This document shows, one piece after another, positions 44,201-53,943 of a stretch of 64,000 bases of DNA (positions within the stretch are counted from its first letter, which is position 1; each line of letters opens with the position of its first letter). The position numbers and the translations under genes were made by a program. The notes under the pieces are model-generated. The model had not been told where the DNA came from. It ran no database searches and saw only the letters and a list, made by a program, of their open reading frames with translations. Source of the stretch: Cyanoderma ruficeps (Eukaryota; Chordata; Aves; Passeriformes; Timaliidae); contig VZDJ01000219.1 in the NCBI GenBank assembly GCA_008694505.1, positions 1,094,526 to 1,158,525 of the forward strand, given 5' to 3'.

Positions 44201-47200
44201 GCAAAAACCAGCTGTCCTAACAAACTACTCCATCTCCAACACTATCAGAAAAAAACCCCAAAAAAATTCCAAACAAAAGCTTAAAATACTAGTACAGGGA
44301 TATCAATTTGCCTCCATTTTTGGTACTTTTAGTATTAGGTGGGTTTCTTACACCATTCAATCAGTATGACTGACTTACCCCATATTACAAGGAGAAAATT
44401 CCCAAAGGAACTGATCCTACCCAATGACTTTCCCCACTTGACTCTTTGCTGTATCAGTAGGGTTTTGCTTCTCCTTTAGACCATTATTTGAACTATTTTC
44501 AACCTACTCCACAAAATCTAGATAATACAAACCTTCAGTGCCACTCATGATTATCAGCCTTGCTGTTTAAGCACTCTCCTCAAATGAAAGGATCCACTTC
44601 AGCATTGGAGAAATCATGAGACCAACAGCTGGCAGCTCTGCAGCATCTCCCTGACACTACCTTGTAAATCAGCTTCTGCTAACTACTCCTCAACAATATC
44701 AACCAACAGGCTCCCATGCTATAGCAGTGGAGTTTAACTTAAAGAGTTATGAAAGTTATGACTCATTCTTAAACCAAAAATGGGGAAAAGCAAGAAAAAA
44801 AATATGGACAAAGACAAGAAAGCAACAAAGAGATAGGAGAAAGAAAACCCTACAGTGTGATGGTGGCAAAAGTCTGTTGTTTTCTTTATGCTCACTCCTG
44901 ACAACCACAGTTAATGCACAAATATTTGATTCATGTAGTATTTACAAGAATTAGACAAGAAAAATCAATTACCAAGACAAACTGAATGCTAGTTTGACTG
45001 ACAGGAGTTGTGTTTTACTTTTATCCATTAAACAACTGCTGCCAAAGTGAGCAAACATGGTGCCTTCACTGTAAGGTGGATGCTGTTGGACCATAGGAGT
45101 CAAACAACACAACATCATCTCACTTGTTTTTATTCCCATTTCCCTCCCCGCAGACTACTGCACCATATTTTAAAAATAAATCCCCTGGCCTGTGGCTTAA
45201 AGCAGTGCCTTATCAGACCCAAGGACACCCTGGAGTATGACAGGAATCAGCCTACCTTCATTCTTTGCAATTGTTCTCTAGTGAATGCATGCTGTTTTTG
45301 TAGGGACTGATACTTTACTTTCACACTGATCAGCTGTCGCTCCATTTCTGCCCTACGGTCCTCCACCTACAGAACATTGTGAACAATTATTACTGGGAAA
45401 TCACAACACTCGCTGTCACTTGGATGATGAGTTTGATCAGGACATGCTGCTTGGCAATCAGTGTTCAGTCTGCAAATACTGCTTTTCCAGCAACAGGACT
45501 TGAAATTGCCCTGTGATAGAAGTGAGTACACAGTGCCACTGAAGCCCAATCAGTGAAATGCAACAGATTTTTCTTTTGTTCTATTGATATCAAAATAAAG
45601 TAACATTTCATATGCTTCAGTGTTGCTGTGGAATAGTTTTGTCCCTGCCAACAGAACAAACAGTTTAAAAAAATCTGAACTGTTTCCCAACTTCACTCAT
45701 CTCCTGGATGCTGCCATGAAACATAATGCTCCCTATGCATTTAACTCCCACTCAAAAGCTAATTCCAAAACCTTCCCAAAAGCTCAAACATCCAGAGACT
45801 TTCAGGAAGTTTGTAAGGCAGCTTTTATCCTCATCTGTTAATATTTCACATACTGTCTTCTACATTAAAAATGGATTTATCAGCTGAACACAACTTAAAA
45901 TCAAGAGCTGCAGACAGAACCATCATGAATCCTCAGTCTTGATAGTCAGATAACTTGAAGTGATTCCATTAAGTTTACCAACTCCTTATCTTCGGAGAGA
46001 GCATGAAATGGTTTTCCACATGTCAGATCAACACTGAAGTCATATTTGAGGAACAGAGATACATGCTGCCAGATCAGGTGCAGACACTCTCATATTTTCA
46101 ATACAATATAAGAAAGAAAACAGAAAATACTTCTCAGGCCCCTGTTGCAGAGTTGTACCTCAGCAAAGAGAGAATTGCCTTTACTTGTAGGGTCCAAAGA
46201 TTGTTGTGCTGTGTGATCCAGCTGAAGCTGAAGCTCCTCATTAGCCTCACGAGCTTTCTAGATTAAAGCAAAGAGGATATTGGTCATTTAAGCACCTGAT
46301 GTACAGCAGACATGAATTTAATCAGATAGCTTTAACTCTTTTTAATTTCTTATACTTTAGCAGAGATTATATTGTACTGAAGTCCTTAACTGTACATACA
46401 GTTCTAGTAACTAAGTGACACATTCATTTCACTAAAACACTTAATATTCCACATGTCCTTCAGGACAAGAGCACAACTAAAAGCCTTTAAGGGCAACCTT
46501 TGATGCTCATCAACTGGATTAACGATACTCAGACCACTCTCCCAGCTGTGTTCATCACTCACAAACGTTCTACTTCCCACTACAAGATTCTCCACAGCAT
46601 TCAGCAGGAACTTGAATTTAAAAGGAGAATTCTGCCAGTGACCTGTGAGCAGGTCCCCAAGGGGCAGAGCAGTGCCAGGCAAAGGCTCTCCTTTCACAGC
46701 TACCACAGAACAAGGCCAACAGAGAGCTTTTATCAGCAGCCAACACCAAACATGACCAGCCATTGTCCTTCTCTTTTCCAACTCCTCAAAACTCCTACTT
46801 CACCAAAAACCTGGCGACACAGCTTGTGCAATTTGGGGATTATCTACTAGACAGATAACTTCGATTATGTATCTAAGTAAAATGAAGAGAATACCTCTAA
46901 TGCATTACAGTAAAAAACAACTTCTTTCTCCCTCTCTTCTTTCTCCCCCTGCAGCCGCTCCAGCTGGTTACGCAAGTTACTGTTCACAAGTTCCAGCTGT
47001 TCTTTAATGCACTGCAGCTCATTCAGCTTTTCTTCATCACTGGCCTAAACAACAAAAAAATGTATTAAATAAAAAAAAAAAATTAAAACCATTGGAGGAC
47101 AAGCAGGCCTAAGTAAACCAAAGCCATTTTTCAGTAGTAATTAGTTTTAATACAACATATTATCTTAAAGAAGAGAGGGTAATTAGTAGTAATTTAGTTT

Positions 47201-50200
47201 TAATACAAAATATCTTGACGAAGAGAGGGTATTAAAGCCTAGCTGTTAAGGTTGTAATTTTTTGCTGTGCACATTGTCTGAATGAAAGTTAATCCTAACA
47301 TGGCACTGTAGACAACACACCTAAAAATGAAATTAGTCAAAGGGCAGAATTTCATCTTCAGCTAGGCTACACTGCAAATTCAGTGCTACTGACCCTCTGA
47401 TTCTGGAGTTCAGTGAGCTCTATCTGCAGGCTGAGCATTTCTGAAGACATGGTCTCATGGACACGCTCAGACATCATGTGCAGCTCTTCTGATTTGGCAG
47501 CAATTATTTCCTTCTGATGCTCCACCTTTTGTCTCAGTTGCTTCTCTGAGAGTCGGGTTTCATCCAGTTCTGCTTTCAGGTTCTCCAACTTAAAAACAGT
47601 TGACAACTAAGTAGTATCATTTCATGGTGAATTCTTAAAAAGCACAACACTTCTGACTGTTCCAATTACAGAAAATGTCTTGGAAACACAAGAGTAGCTC
47701 TTAAAAAAAAAGCACTGAAATTTACTGTAATTCATAAGTGACTAAACATATTTTTTAAAAACCAACCAAACAAGCTACTACACATTGTGACTATTAATTA
47801 TTTCTTTTGGTAGTTAAGAGTGCAATTATAAGTTAAGCAAACAGTATCTAAAATGATATTAACAACCTTTTAGCTATATATTAGTTACCAAACCTTGTTT
47901 TTAAGGTCACCGATTTCCTGTCCATAGGCTTTGTCAAGTTGCTCTTTCTGTTTATCCAGCTGCACATTTTGCTGTTGCTTAAGGGAATCACACTCAAAAT
48001 TCAAACTTTCCAACATTCGATTCTTGAGCTCAATTTCTCTCTGAAGAGTGTATTTCTCTTGTTCAAATTTCTGAAAGAAATGAGACTAATAAATAAAGAA
48101 ATGACTTCTAATAAATCTAGATATAATTGTACACTGTTCCCTAAGCATTTATGAATAAGCACAGGCTCGGAACCAAGATGCTTGTAACTCATTTAGTCTT
48201 TTGTTGGGAGTGCAAATTAGACAGTTGTAATATCCATATTTAAAAAAAGAATAAAAATAACTGCTCTAAAATGTTATGATTTATAAACATTGTGATTATA
48301 ATTTGATTGTGCAATATTCTCCTGTTCGTGGAAACTCTGTATTTCTTTGCAGCCAACATGAAAGGTGTGGGTATCTTTTCTGCAAGTGTCATAAATTTAG
48401 CCAGAGTTTACATGCCCTTTCCACCACTACAGAACCCAATTATGCTCAAAATTACCACAGACCATCAAGCAAAACAGCTGAGTTCAATAGTTTTTTTTAA
48501 GACAGCTAAATTGTCTGTTTCATAATAAATCCCATCAACTCTTCCAGACTGAAGAATCATTTTTTAAACAGCTTCCATCTATGCTTGATTGCATGTTTGC
48601 TAATTATGAAGGGCGGCTTCATTTTACTCTTCCATTTAGCCAGCAATTAAGGAAAAGAAAAAGAGAATCTTGAAAGCAAAAAAAAGTAATAAGGAAGCCA
48701 AATTAATCTAAATATGCAGATTTTTTTTTCCTTTTCAAAATAACCTAACTCTTGAGACACAAACCAGAATTAAACAAACAGAAAGCTGTCAGGGATCAAA
48801 GTGGCCTCTGTGGCCTAGACACAGCTTATCAAGGGCAGGCTTAGCTCTCCAATACCCAGGGCAGGAGCATAACATGAAGATAAGACTGGGCACAGGACAG
48901 GTTTGGGATGCACTGCTGGAAGGGAGCCAAGAACAACAAAACCCCAGCAAGGACCTGCCTGCAGTAGTGCAGAACACAGAGCTTTCTGAGAGGCTTTTGT
49001 GCCGGCTGGTAGAAGCCACACTTGTGTTCACAGTGACTGCCTTGGCTCTCAGACTGCAAAGAAGAGAGCCAGAGAGATTCAAAAGCTCTAAAGAATCTGC
49101 TGGGTAAGCAGAGCTCCCACACAAATGTTGTTCTGCTGTATGAAGGCCCACAGTTCCCACCCTCCACTCCTGGAATCTAAGGGCTGTAACTCTAATCTTA
49201 CCTGCCAGGCTCAGAAGCTGGCTCCAGGCTCCCACACAGGAACACAGCCTAAGGGAGCAGCTTGAGAGCTCAGTACCTGCCCTCTGTGCTGGCCAGCAGG
49301 AAAGGATGATCCTGCCCTGGCTTCCTTGGAACTCTGCCTTCAGCTGCCTCTCACACAAAGCTTACTCATGGTTAACTGTCCAGAATAAAAAATTCTGTCC
49401 ATTCAGAGCAGCAGGGTGCTGCAACCCTCCAGCTGCTCCAGAACAAACCTTTTAGCTCTATCCCAGGAGAAGGGATGGATGCGCAACCAGAAACAGACTA
49501 GATGAAGATAAATAATTTACCTGAAACATGGGCTGGCTGAATACAAACATGAACATTAAAACCTTTGTGAAAAGTGGAAGAGGTTTTCCCAAGTGAAATA
49601 TTCCCCAACAATTACTAAAAAGAAAATTGGTTGACTAAATAACACCTCTATAACTCAGCACTATACTACTCCTTTCTCTGAGCTGCAAAGAAATGTGCTA
49701 AGTTCAGAACCCCTGGGTATTTGGAAAATTTGAAAACTTCACTACAGAAAAAATCAATTTGTCTTGCTGCTAGCATTCTTCTCACAGCTTTTAAGTGATA
49801 TGAAGCTGACTGGGAGAGCACACACGAATGAATTGCTAAACAGAGGCAAAACACATGCTCTGAAGCAAGTTGACTTTAGCATTTAGCATTCATTTTACAT
49901 TAAAGGCAATTAGTCCTACATGATACTGAACATTTAATGCATAATTAGCTATGAAACCCTGTCCCAGTTAGATACAATTACGCTCAAGGTCTTCCAGCTG
50001 AGAAAAAAGCCCTACAACTACTGAGAGGTTTATTAAAATTAATCCAGCTGCTAGAAGGCATGTAAAACACCTGTGCCTTTCAGAAAATAGTTAAAATAAA
50101 ATAAAGTTTTGGGTTTGAACTTTGAGAAGAAAAGGCAGTCATCACCTCAGTTTTCTCAGTCAATTCAGAGCGTGTTTGATCCAGCTGATGTTGAACCTCA

Positions 50201-50304
50201 CTTTGGGACTCCAGTAAATGCAAACCATATTGTGCTGCCTTTCTTCGCTCGTTCTCTGCTTCCTTCAGTTGCTGTTTAAGACTTAAAATGGTCTCTGCTT
50301 CCAT
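35112..50304 (-). CDS. SPDL1: SPDL1, protein Spindly (complete coding region, 11 coding exons)
   Basis: Spindly is a farnesylated coiled-coil adaptor that links dynein-dynactin to the RZZ complex at mitotic kinetochores and helps strip checkpoint proteins once microtubules attach. Eleven minus-strand exons join into 607 codons plus TAA, against 605 in human. I see the dynein-binding CC1 box (RRKAAQYGLHLL, with A23 and A24), a long heptad-rich coiled coil over about residues 1-440, the dynactin-binding Spindly motif SLFAE (F258, the same number as in human), and a C-terminal CaaX box CAQQ (C604), equivalent to the farnesylated human CPQQ. The tail from about 444 to 580 is basic, low in coiled-coil character and strongly diverged from mammals. 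The start is the ATG at 50304; human Spindly starts at the same place. The promoter lies near 53.68 kb. Confidence 0.97.
35260..38875 (-). other. SPDL1: SPDL1 intron 10
   Basis: The largest SPDL1 coding intron, 3.6 kb. I see no classifiable repeat and no exon-like segment, only unique sequence. Confidence 0.7.
38876..39221 (-). CDS. SPDL1: SPDL1 coding exon 10 (divergent basic tail)
   Basis: A 346-bp exon, phase 1 to 2, acceptor tcctttag, donor gtcagt. It begins ELLKGPKIKKKRERIPVNTT and later has SPLHTALQAIRNIVEPERER. It is rich in Lys, Ser and Thr and has little resemblance to the human tail. It is placed by its reading frame and splice sites rather than by similarity. Confidence 0.9.
39577..39835 (-). 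mobile_element. CR1 LINE 3'-end fragment (minus orientation)
   Basis: The plus strand has GAATCCCAGAATGGCTTGGG, TTGGAAGGGACCTTAAAGAA, then CCATGGGCAGGGACACCTTC and the GCTGCTCCAAGCCCTGTCCA block. This is the reverse complement of the avian CR1 3' region over some 250 bp. It lies in the SPDL1 intron between coding exons 9 and 10. The right limit is approximate. Confidence 0.93.
40348..40535 (-). CDS. SPDL1: SPDL1 coding exon 9
   Basis: It encodes KETETLKNELSLQRMKALYE, SQRVLEFERKLFTSERHLQA and CQSENMTLRVMLDELKMKYE, ending the coiled coil. 188 bp, phase 2 to 1, acceptor cacccca, donor gtaaat. Confidence 0.96.
41086..41195 (-). CDS. SPDL1: SPDL1 coding exon 8
   Basis: It encodes SLYESMEESRPANGMKGSDS, then ENGYYADLLQIKLDNS plus two bases. 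110 bp, acceptor tttatcag, donor gtaagt. The YYADLLQIKLDN stretch parallels YYTDLLQMKLDN in human. Confidence 0.96.
41196..45255 (-). other. SPDL1: SPDL1 introns around coding exon 7
   Basis: Two introns (41196-42694 and 42836-45255) flank exon 7. Both are unique AT-rich sequence without recognised elements. Confidence 0.7.
42695..42835 (-). CDS. SPDL1: SPDL1 coding exon 7
   Basis: It encodes LQMATLLQLKGSQAEFDQLE, RLQSMLEQKNGEIEDLLMKV and RQLEKFK. 141 bp, acceptor ttttccag, donor gtatgg. Confidence 0.97.
45256..45366 (-). CDS. SPDL1: SPDL1 coding exon 6
   Basis: It encodes VEDRRAEMERQLISVKVKYQ and SLQKQHAFTREQLQRMK. 111 bp, phase 0 to 0, donor gtaggc. It completes the Spindly motif and resumes coiled coil. 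Confidence 0.96.
46159..46257 (-). CDS. SPDL1: SPDL1 coding exon 5 (Spindly motif, first part)
   Basis: It encodes KAREANEELQLQLDHTAQQS and LDPTSKGNSLFAE. 99 bp, acceptor aatctag, donor gtacaa. It ends inside the Spindly motif; the following VEDRR comes from the next exon. Confidence 0.96.
46895..47044 (-). CDS. SPDL1: SPDL1 coding exon 4
   Basis: It encodes ASDEEKLNELQCIKEQLELV, NSNLRNQLERLQGEKEEREK and EVVFYCNALE. 150 bp, phase 0 to 0, donor gtattc. Coiled coil. Confidence 0.97.
47133..47230. repeat. Imperfect tandem duplication of about 50 bp
   Basis: Two copies begin AGTAGTAATT and end AAGAGAGGGTAATT or AAGAGAGGGTATT. They differ by small insertions and substitutions. Located in the 349-bp SPDL1 intron between coding exons 3 and 4. 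Confidence 0.9.
47394..47588 (-). CDS. SPDL1: SPDL1 coding exon 3
   Basis: It encodes LENLKAELDETRLSEKQLRQ, KVEHQKEIIAAKSEELHMMS and ERVHETMSSEMLSLQIELTE. 195 bp, phase 0 to 0, donor gtcagt. SERVHETMSSEML is close to the mammalian sequence. Confidence 0.97.
47894..48070 (-). CDS. SPDL1: SPDL1 coding exon 2
   Basis: It encodes KFEQEKYTLQREIELKNRML and ESLNFECDSLKQQQNVQLDK, then QKEQLDKAYGQEIGDLKNK: coiled coil. 177 bp, acceptor tctttcag, donor gtttgg, which is a non-consensus donor after +2. Confidence 0.96.
48071..50145 (-). other. SPDL1: SPDL1 intron 1 of the coding region
   Basis: A 2.1 kb intron. A GC-richer portion at 48780-49350 gives overlapping open frames up to 189 codons on both strands, a composition effect; none is recognised. 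Confidence 0.7.
50146..50304 (-). CDS. SPDL1: SPDL1 coding exon 1 (CC1 box)
   Basis: It encodes MEAETILSLKQQLKEAENER, then RKAAQYGLHLLESQSEVQHQ and LDQTRSELTEKTE. 53 codons, donor gtgatg. The transcript exon extends 26 bases further 5' to the acceptor at 50330/50331. It holds the CC1 box that contacts the dynein light intermediate chain. Confidence 0.96.
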
Positions 50305-50330
50305 CTTTCTTTTTTTTTATTTACTCAACA
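50305..50330 (-). other. SPDL1: SPDL1 5' UTR part of first coding exon
   Basis: 26 bases between acceptor ttgtttgcag and the ATG. It contains TGA and TAA in two frames and an A-rich stretch just before the start, which isolates the main frame from upstream open frames. Confidence 0.8.
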
Positions 50331-53229
50331 CTGCAAACAAAAATTATTAAAAAAATATACTGCAGTAAATATATTTTACAGATAAGAGTAGCTATCTGAA
50401 AGAACTTACTGGATTTCCTTTCTTAACCAGGACAGAACAATATATTTTTACATTAATACAAGACACACAAAAAAAAAGGCTCACAAACAGACCTGTGAAC
50501 AGTAAAATAACATTTCTCCATCAACTTGGTTACTGCCTTATTCTTGATTATGTCCAACATGCAGCAAAAGCACTCCTGTGCACCCAGCCTGGTTCCTTGG
50601 TACATCACAAGCAGAGTTAATTTAGGATAGAGCTCTCTTGCCAAGTACAAGACAATGAAATAACCTTAGAAAAACACTGCCATGCACTTGGCTGACACGG
50701 TTTTCCCTGTATTGTAAACCAAGCCCAGCATTACTTGTGCACACAAATAACACTTCAGACTGCCGTGGGCAGCTGCCTTAGCAGGACAGGGCACTCCCAA
50801 TAACATCATGTGGGACAGAGAAACAGACAAAACGTAAGGGAGGGAAGAGTCACAAATAGAAGCCCTGTTAAAATATATGGAGTTTAACACAGGGCTTTAT
50901 ATTTATTTAAGTGCTTAATGGAGTCTTTCAAAACTCAGTTGCTGCAGGCAACTTATTTGTAAATAATCATCTCCTTGTCACATTTCAGCCAATTCATCCT
51001 TTTCTAACTGTAAACGGAAGACAAAAGGTGAATTTTGCAAAAATGTTAGTCTAAGTAAATCCAACAAATATTAAAAAAAATAAAAATCAAGTCAAATTAA
51101 CATCACAAGCTTGTATGACTAGTTGCTCCCAAATCTGCTAAATTAGCCTGCTACAAAAAAATCCTATTAAGACAGGAAATGCTAAGTAACTTGGGCTTCT
51201 GAACAACATATGCCAAGAGGTATCTCAGAAAGTAGGAAATAACAGTGAGAGACAAATACACAAAAAAAGTTGCAGCTGATTTTTCAAACTCAGGGCCCAT
51301 AACTTTTATATAACCTCAGAATTAAAGTAATTCTGTATTTAAGACCTAACACTTGCTTTTTGTTCACACAGAAGCAATTTATTTGTTGCCATTTCTTACT
51401 GGCACATACATCATTCTTATGAACGTTGTAACATCCATCTTTCACCTTTTTTTTTTTGCTAACTTTTATTCAATATGAATAGCTCCTAGTGGAGTTACCC
51501 AGCTTCTCCTAATGGAAAAGAATTTAATTAACATGCACAAGTAATTGTGCCAATGCTGTGCCAATTCCTTTCCAAGACAGAAATTATCACATTCTGGTTT
51601 TTGCATTTTCTCCTCACTTGTTGCTATCCAGGTTTAACACATACAAACAGACTTTATCCAGCCAGGCTTTGAAACTTCAGTTTTCACCTCTAACCACTGC
51701 AATGCCTGAAATACTAGTTTCACACTTATACTAAAATAAGCCAGTGAAACACAGGAATTTTGCATACCAATAATGGAGAATCATCAGTATGAGCCTCATG
51801 CAAGGACAGGGACACCAAGTACAATTTAATCCTGAAGTGTTTAAGGCAAGGTGTAGCAACATAACAACACAGGGAACAACTTCTGGCATGCATTTCCATT
51901 AGTAAAGAGGATGACTGGATCATTGTTCACTTACATAAACGGAATTTTAAAAATAGCTTTATTTTCTGATCAGATAACAGTATAGAGGCAACACAGCCAT
52001 TTGGCAGCTCCTGGTTTACTAAATTAAATGAATAACATATTTAACTCACCTCCAGAAGCCCATTGAAGTATTTCTTGACCTTATTCTTGCACTCCACCTT
52101 TAAAATTAAAAAAAAAGCATCAGTTGTCTAGTCTGGATGGGTGTGAGCTGCCACCACAGCACAGCCCTTCAGGGCAGTCCCTTTTCAGAACAGGCTTAAC
52201 CCTGCTGCCTGCCTCATGAACATGCAGATCACAAGCTAAACCCCCACATAAATGCTAATCTTATCCAAAGCTCAGTTAGGCAGCTGTCAGACAGCTTAGA
52301 AACAGTCAGATCAGACAATGCTGCCAAAGGGTGGATGCCCTGCAATTGGCCTCTGGGGCAGGGAAACAGGCTACAGCCAGGGACATCTTCTGGCACACCT
52401 GGAATTTTTAACAGGCTTTTCTGGGGGACTTTTGGACCACTCTCTCCTACTACTTCAATCTCTTTTGCATTTCTCTCCCAGTTTCACATACAATAACTCT
52501 GAGCTCTTAATAAATTATGTACTAGACCACAGAAAAAAAACATCTTATGGGGTTTTTTCTTAATTTTATAATTGAAGTATGGAGGAAAAGAGAAATAGCT
52601 TTCCCATTCACACATTCCTGCTGACTATTAGGGAAAATAGCAAGCATGCCTTTTGGAGCACAGCCAACCTCCATTTTTCCTTGTCAATTCTGGATGAATC
52701 AAACAAGTCCAGGTAGTTTTGTTCATGAAGTTGCATACTGAAATAATTGCAAGCAATTTAATATTATACAAGAGGCTAAGCAAATTGCTCTGAAAATAAT
52801 GTTTTAAGATCAATTGAATGTGTAGCAAGGTGAACATGCAGGAGGGGGAAATAACAGATATCAGCCTTCATTTGTTCTACTGAGTTACAAGAGTTACTCA
52901 CTTTTGGCTAAATATCTTCAAACATTTAATGACAGATTCTATACTGAGAGCTGCACACCTCGATTATTCAACCATTCAAGTACTCCTTAGTAAAAGTGAT
53001 AGGGTAGGAGATAAAAGGCAGTCTCCTGGCAGGCCAACTTTCTTCTCCCACTCTAGCACAATTCTTCTGGTTAAACTCCTATTCCCCAGGCCCGCGTGTA
53101 ACAACTGACTGTGCTCTGATCCTGTCAGAAGCAGCTGTGCAGTTTTCTGATCAGGAACACAATTACAATTAGAATGGTTTCTCTCCCTTAACCCAGGTAT
53201 TCCCCGGACAATCCCAGCCAGTTACTTAC
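50331..53229 (-). other. SPDL1: SPDL1 5' leader introns
   Basis: Sequence between the candidate leader exons and the first coding exon. Apart from the candidate exon at 52050-52097 it is AT-rich and unremarkable. Confidence 0.6.
52050..52097 (-). other. Candidate SPDL1 5' leader exon
   Basis: A 48-bp segment with a strong acceptor (long T-tract then ttttaaag) and consensus donor GAG|gtgagt. One frame reads VECKNKVKKYFNGLLE without a stop. I cannot tell whether it is normally included in the mRNA. Confidence 0.45.
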
Positions 53230-53325
53230 ACAAGTCCATATCTGCGCCTACCACGCTGCACACTCAGGCTGAAAGATTTCCGGAGCTCATCACCTTCCAC
53301 AAACAGGTCCTTGGGTGGGTCAGTA
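53230..53325 (-). other. Candidate SPDL1 5' leader exon
   Basis: A 96-bp segment with acceptor ttctctgtag and donor gtaagt. An open frame TDPPKDLFVEGDELRKSFSL and onward spans it. Near its 3' end it has an ATG in strong context (G at -3, G at +4) that opens an 8-codon upstream frame if spliced to 52097. Confidence 0.5.
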
Positions 53326-53622
53326 CTACAGAGAACATACAAATATCACACTACAGCCTCATCGTTCAGCCAGCACAGAGCCCGGGCAGGCTCTGGCAGC
53401 GCCGTGTGTCACCAGCACCACGTCCCCGTTTCCTTTCCTAGCGGGCCCAACCCCTGCACACCGGGCCGGTCACCGGCCCTTATCCCCCACACCCGCTATG
53501 GCCCCAACGGGCCCCGAGAGCAGCGGGGACGGGCTGGCCGCGCTCCACCGGGGGCCGTGGGGCAGCAAACGGCCCCACCCGCTGCAGGGACCAGCTGCGG
53601 GGCCACAGAAAGCAAACCCCAC

Positions 53623-53682
53623 CTGACCCTCCCGCACCGGCCGTTGCCGCCGTTCAAACTCGGCTCCGCGGCGCCGCCCAAG
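53623..53682 (-). other. SPDL1: Likely SPDL1 first (non-coding) exon
   Basis: GC-rich sequence just downstream of the CGCG box and ending GGGAGGGTCAG|gtgggg. There is no ATG in it. The right boundary (start site) is inferred from the promoter motif position, not seen. Confidence 0.5.
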
Positions 53683-53692
53683 TCTCGCGAGA
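53653..53692 (-). promoter_or_regulatory. SPDL1: SPDL1 core promoter motifs (CGCG box and CHR-like element)
   Basis: TCTCGCGAGA at 53683-53692 is a perfect palindrome matching the BANP/CGCG-box motif of CpG-island promoters. TTTGAA (minus strand, 53658-53653) matches the cell-cycle homology region used by DREAM/MMB complexes in G2/M genes. Both suit a mitotic gene; function is inferred. Confidence 0.6.
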
Positions 53693-53738
53693 TCCGCGCC
53701 GCCCGCCTGCGCCCCGCCTCCCGCGCGTGACGGGCCCC

Positions 53739-53943
53739 GTGAGGGCGGGTCCGTGAGGGCGGGTCCGTGAGGGCGGGTCCGTGAGGGCGGGTCCGTGAGG
53801 GCGGGTCCGTGAGGGCGGTCGGTGAGGGCGGGTCTGTGAGGGCGGCCCTGTGAGGGCGGCCCGTGAGGGCGGCCCGTGAGGGCGGGTCCGTGAGGGCGGT
53901 CGGTGAGGGCCGGTCCGTGAGGGCGGGTCCGTGCGGGCGGTCC
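53739..53943 (+). repeat. GC-rich minisatellite, 15 units of 13-14 bp
   Basis: The unit is GTGAGGGCGGGTCC with variants ending GGTCG or GGCCC. Most units contain GGGCGG, the Sp/KLF GC box. Adjacent units give four G-triplets with loops of 1, 7 and 1 bases, fitting a G-quadruplex motif on the plus strand. The array lies about 50 bp beyond the SPDL1 CGCG box. Confidence 0.97.

Noticed and set aside
48789..49358. 189-codon minus-strand open frame inside an SPDL1 intron
   Set aside because: Several overlapping frames on both strands are open here, which points to base composition rather than coding.
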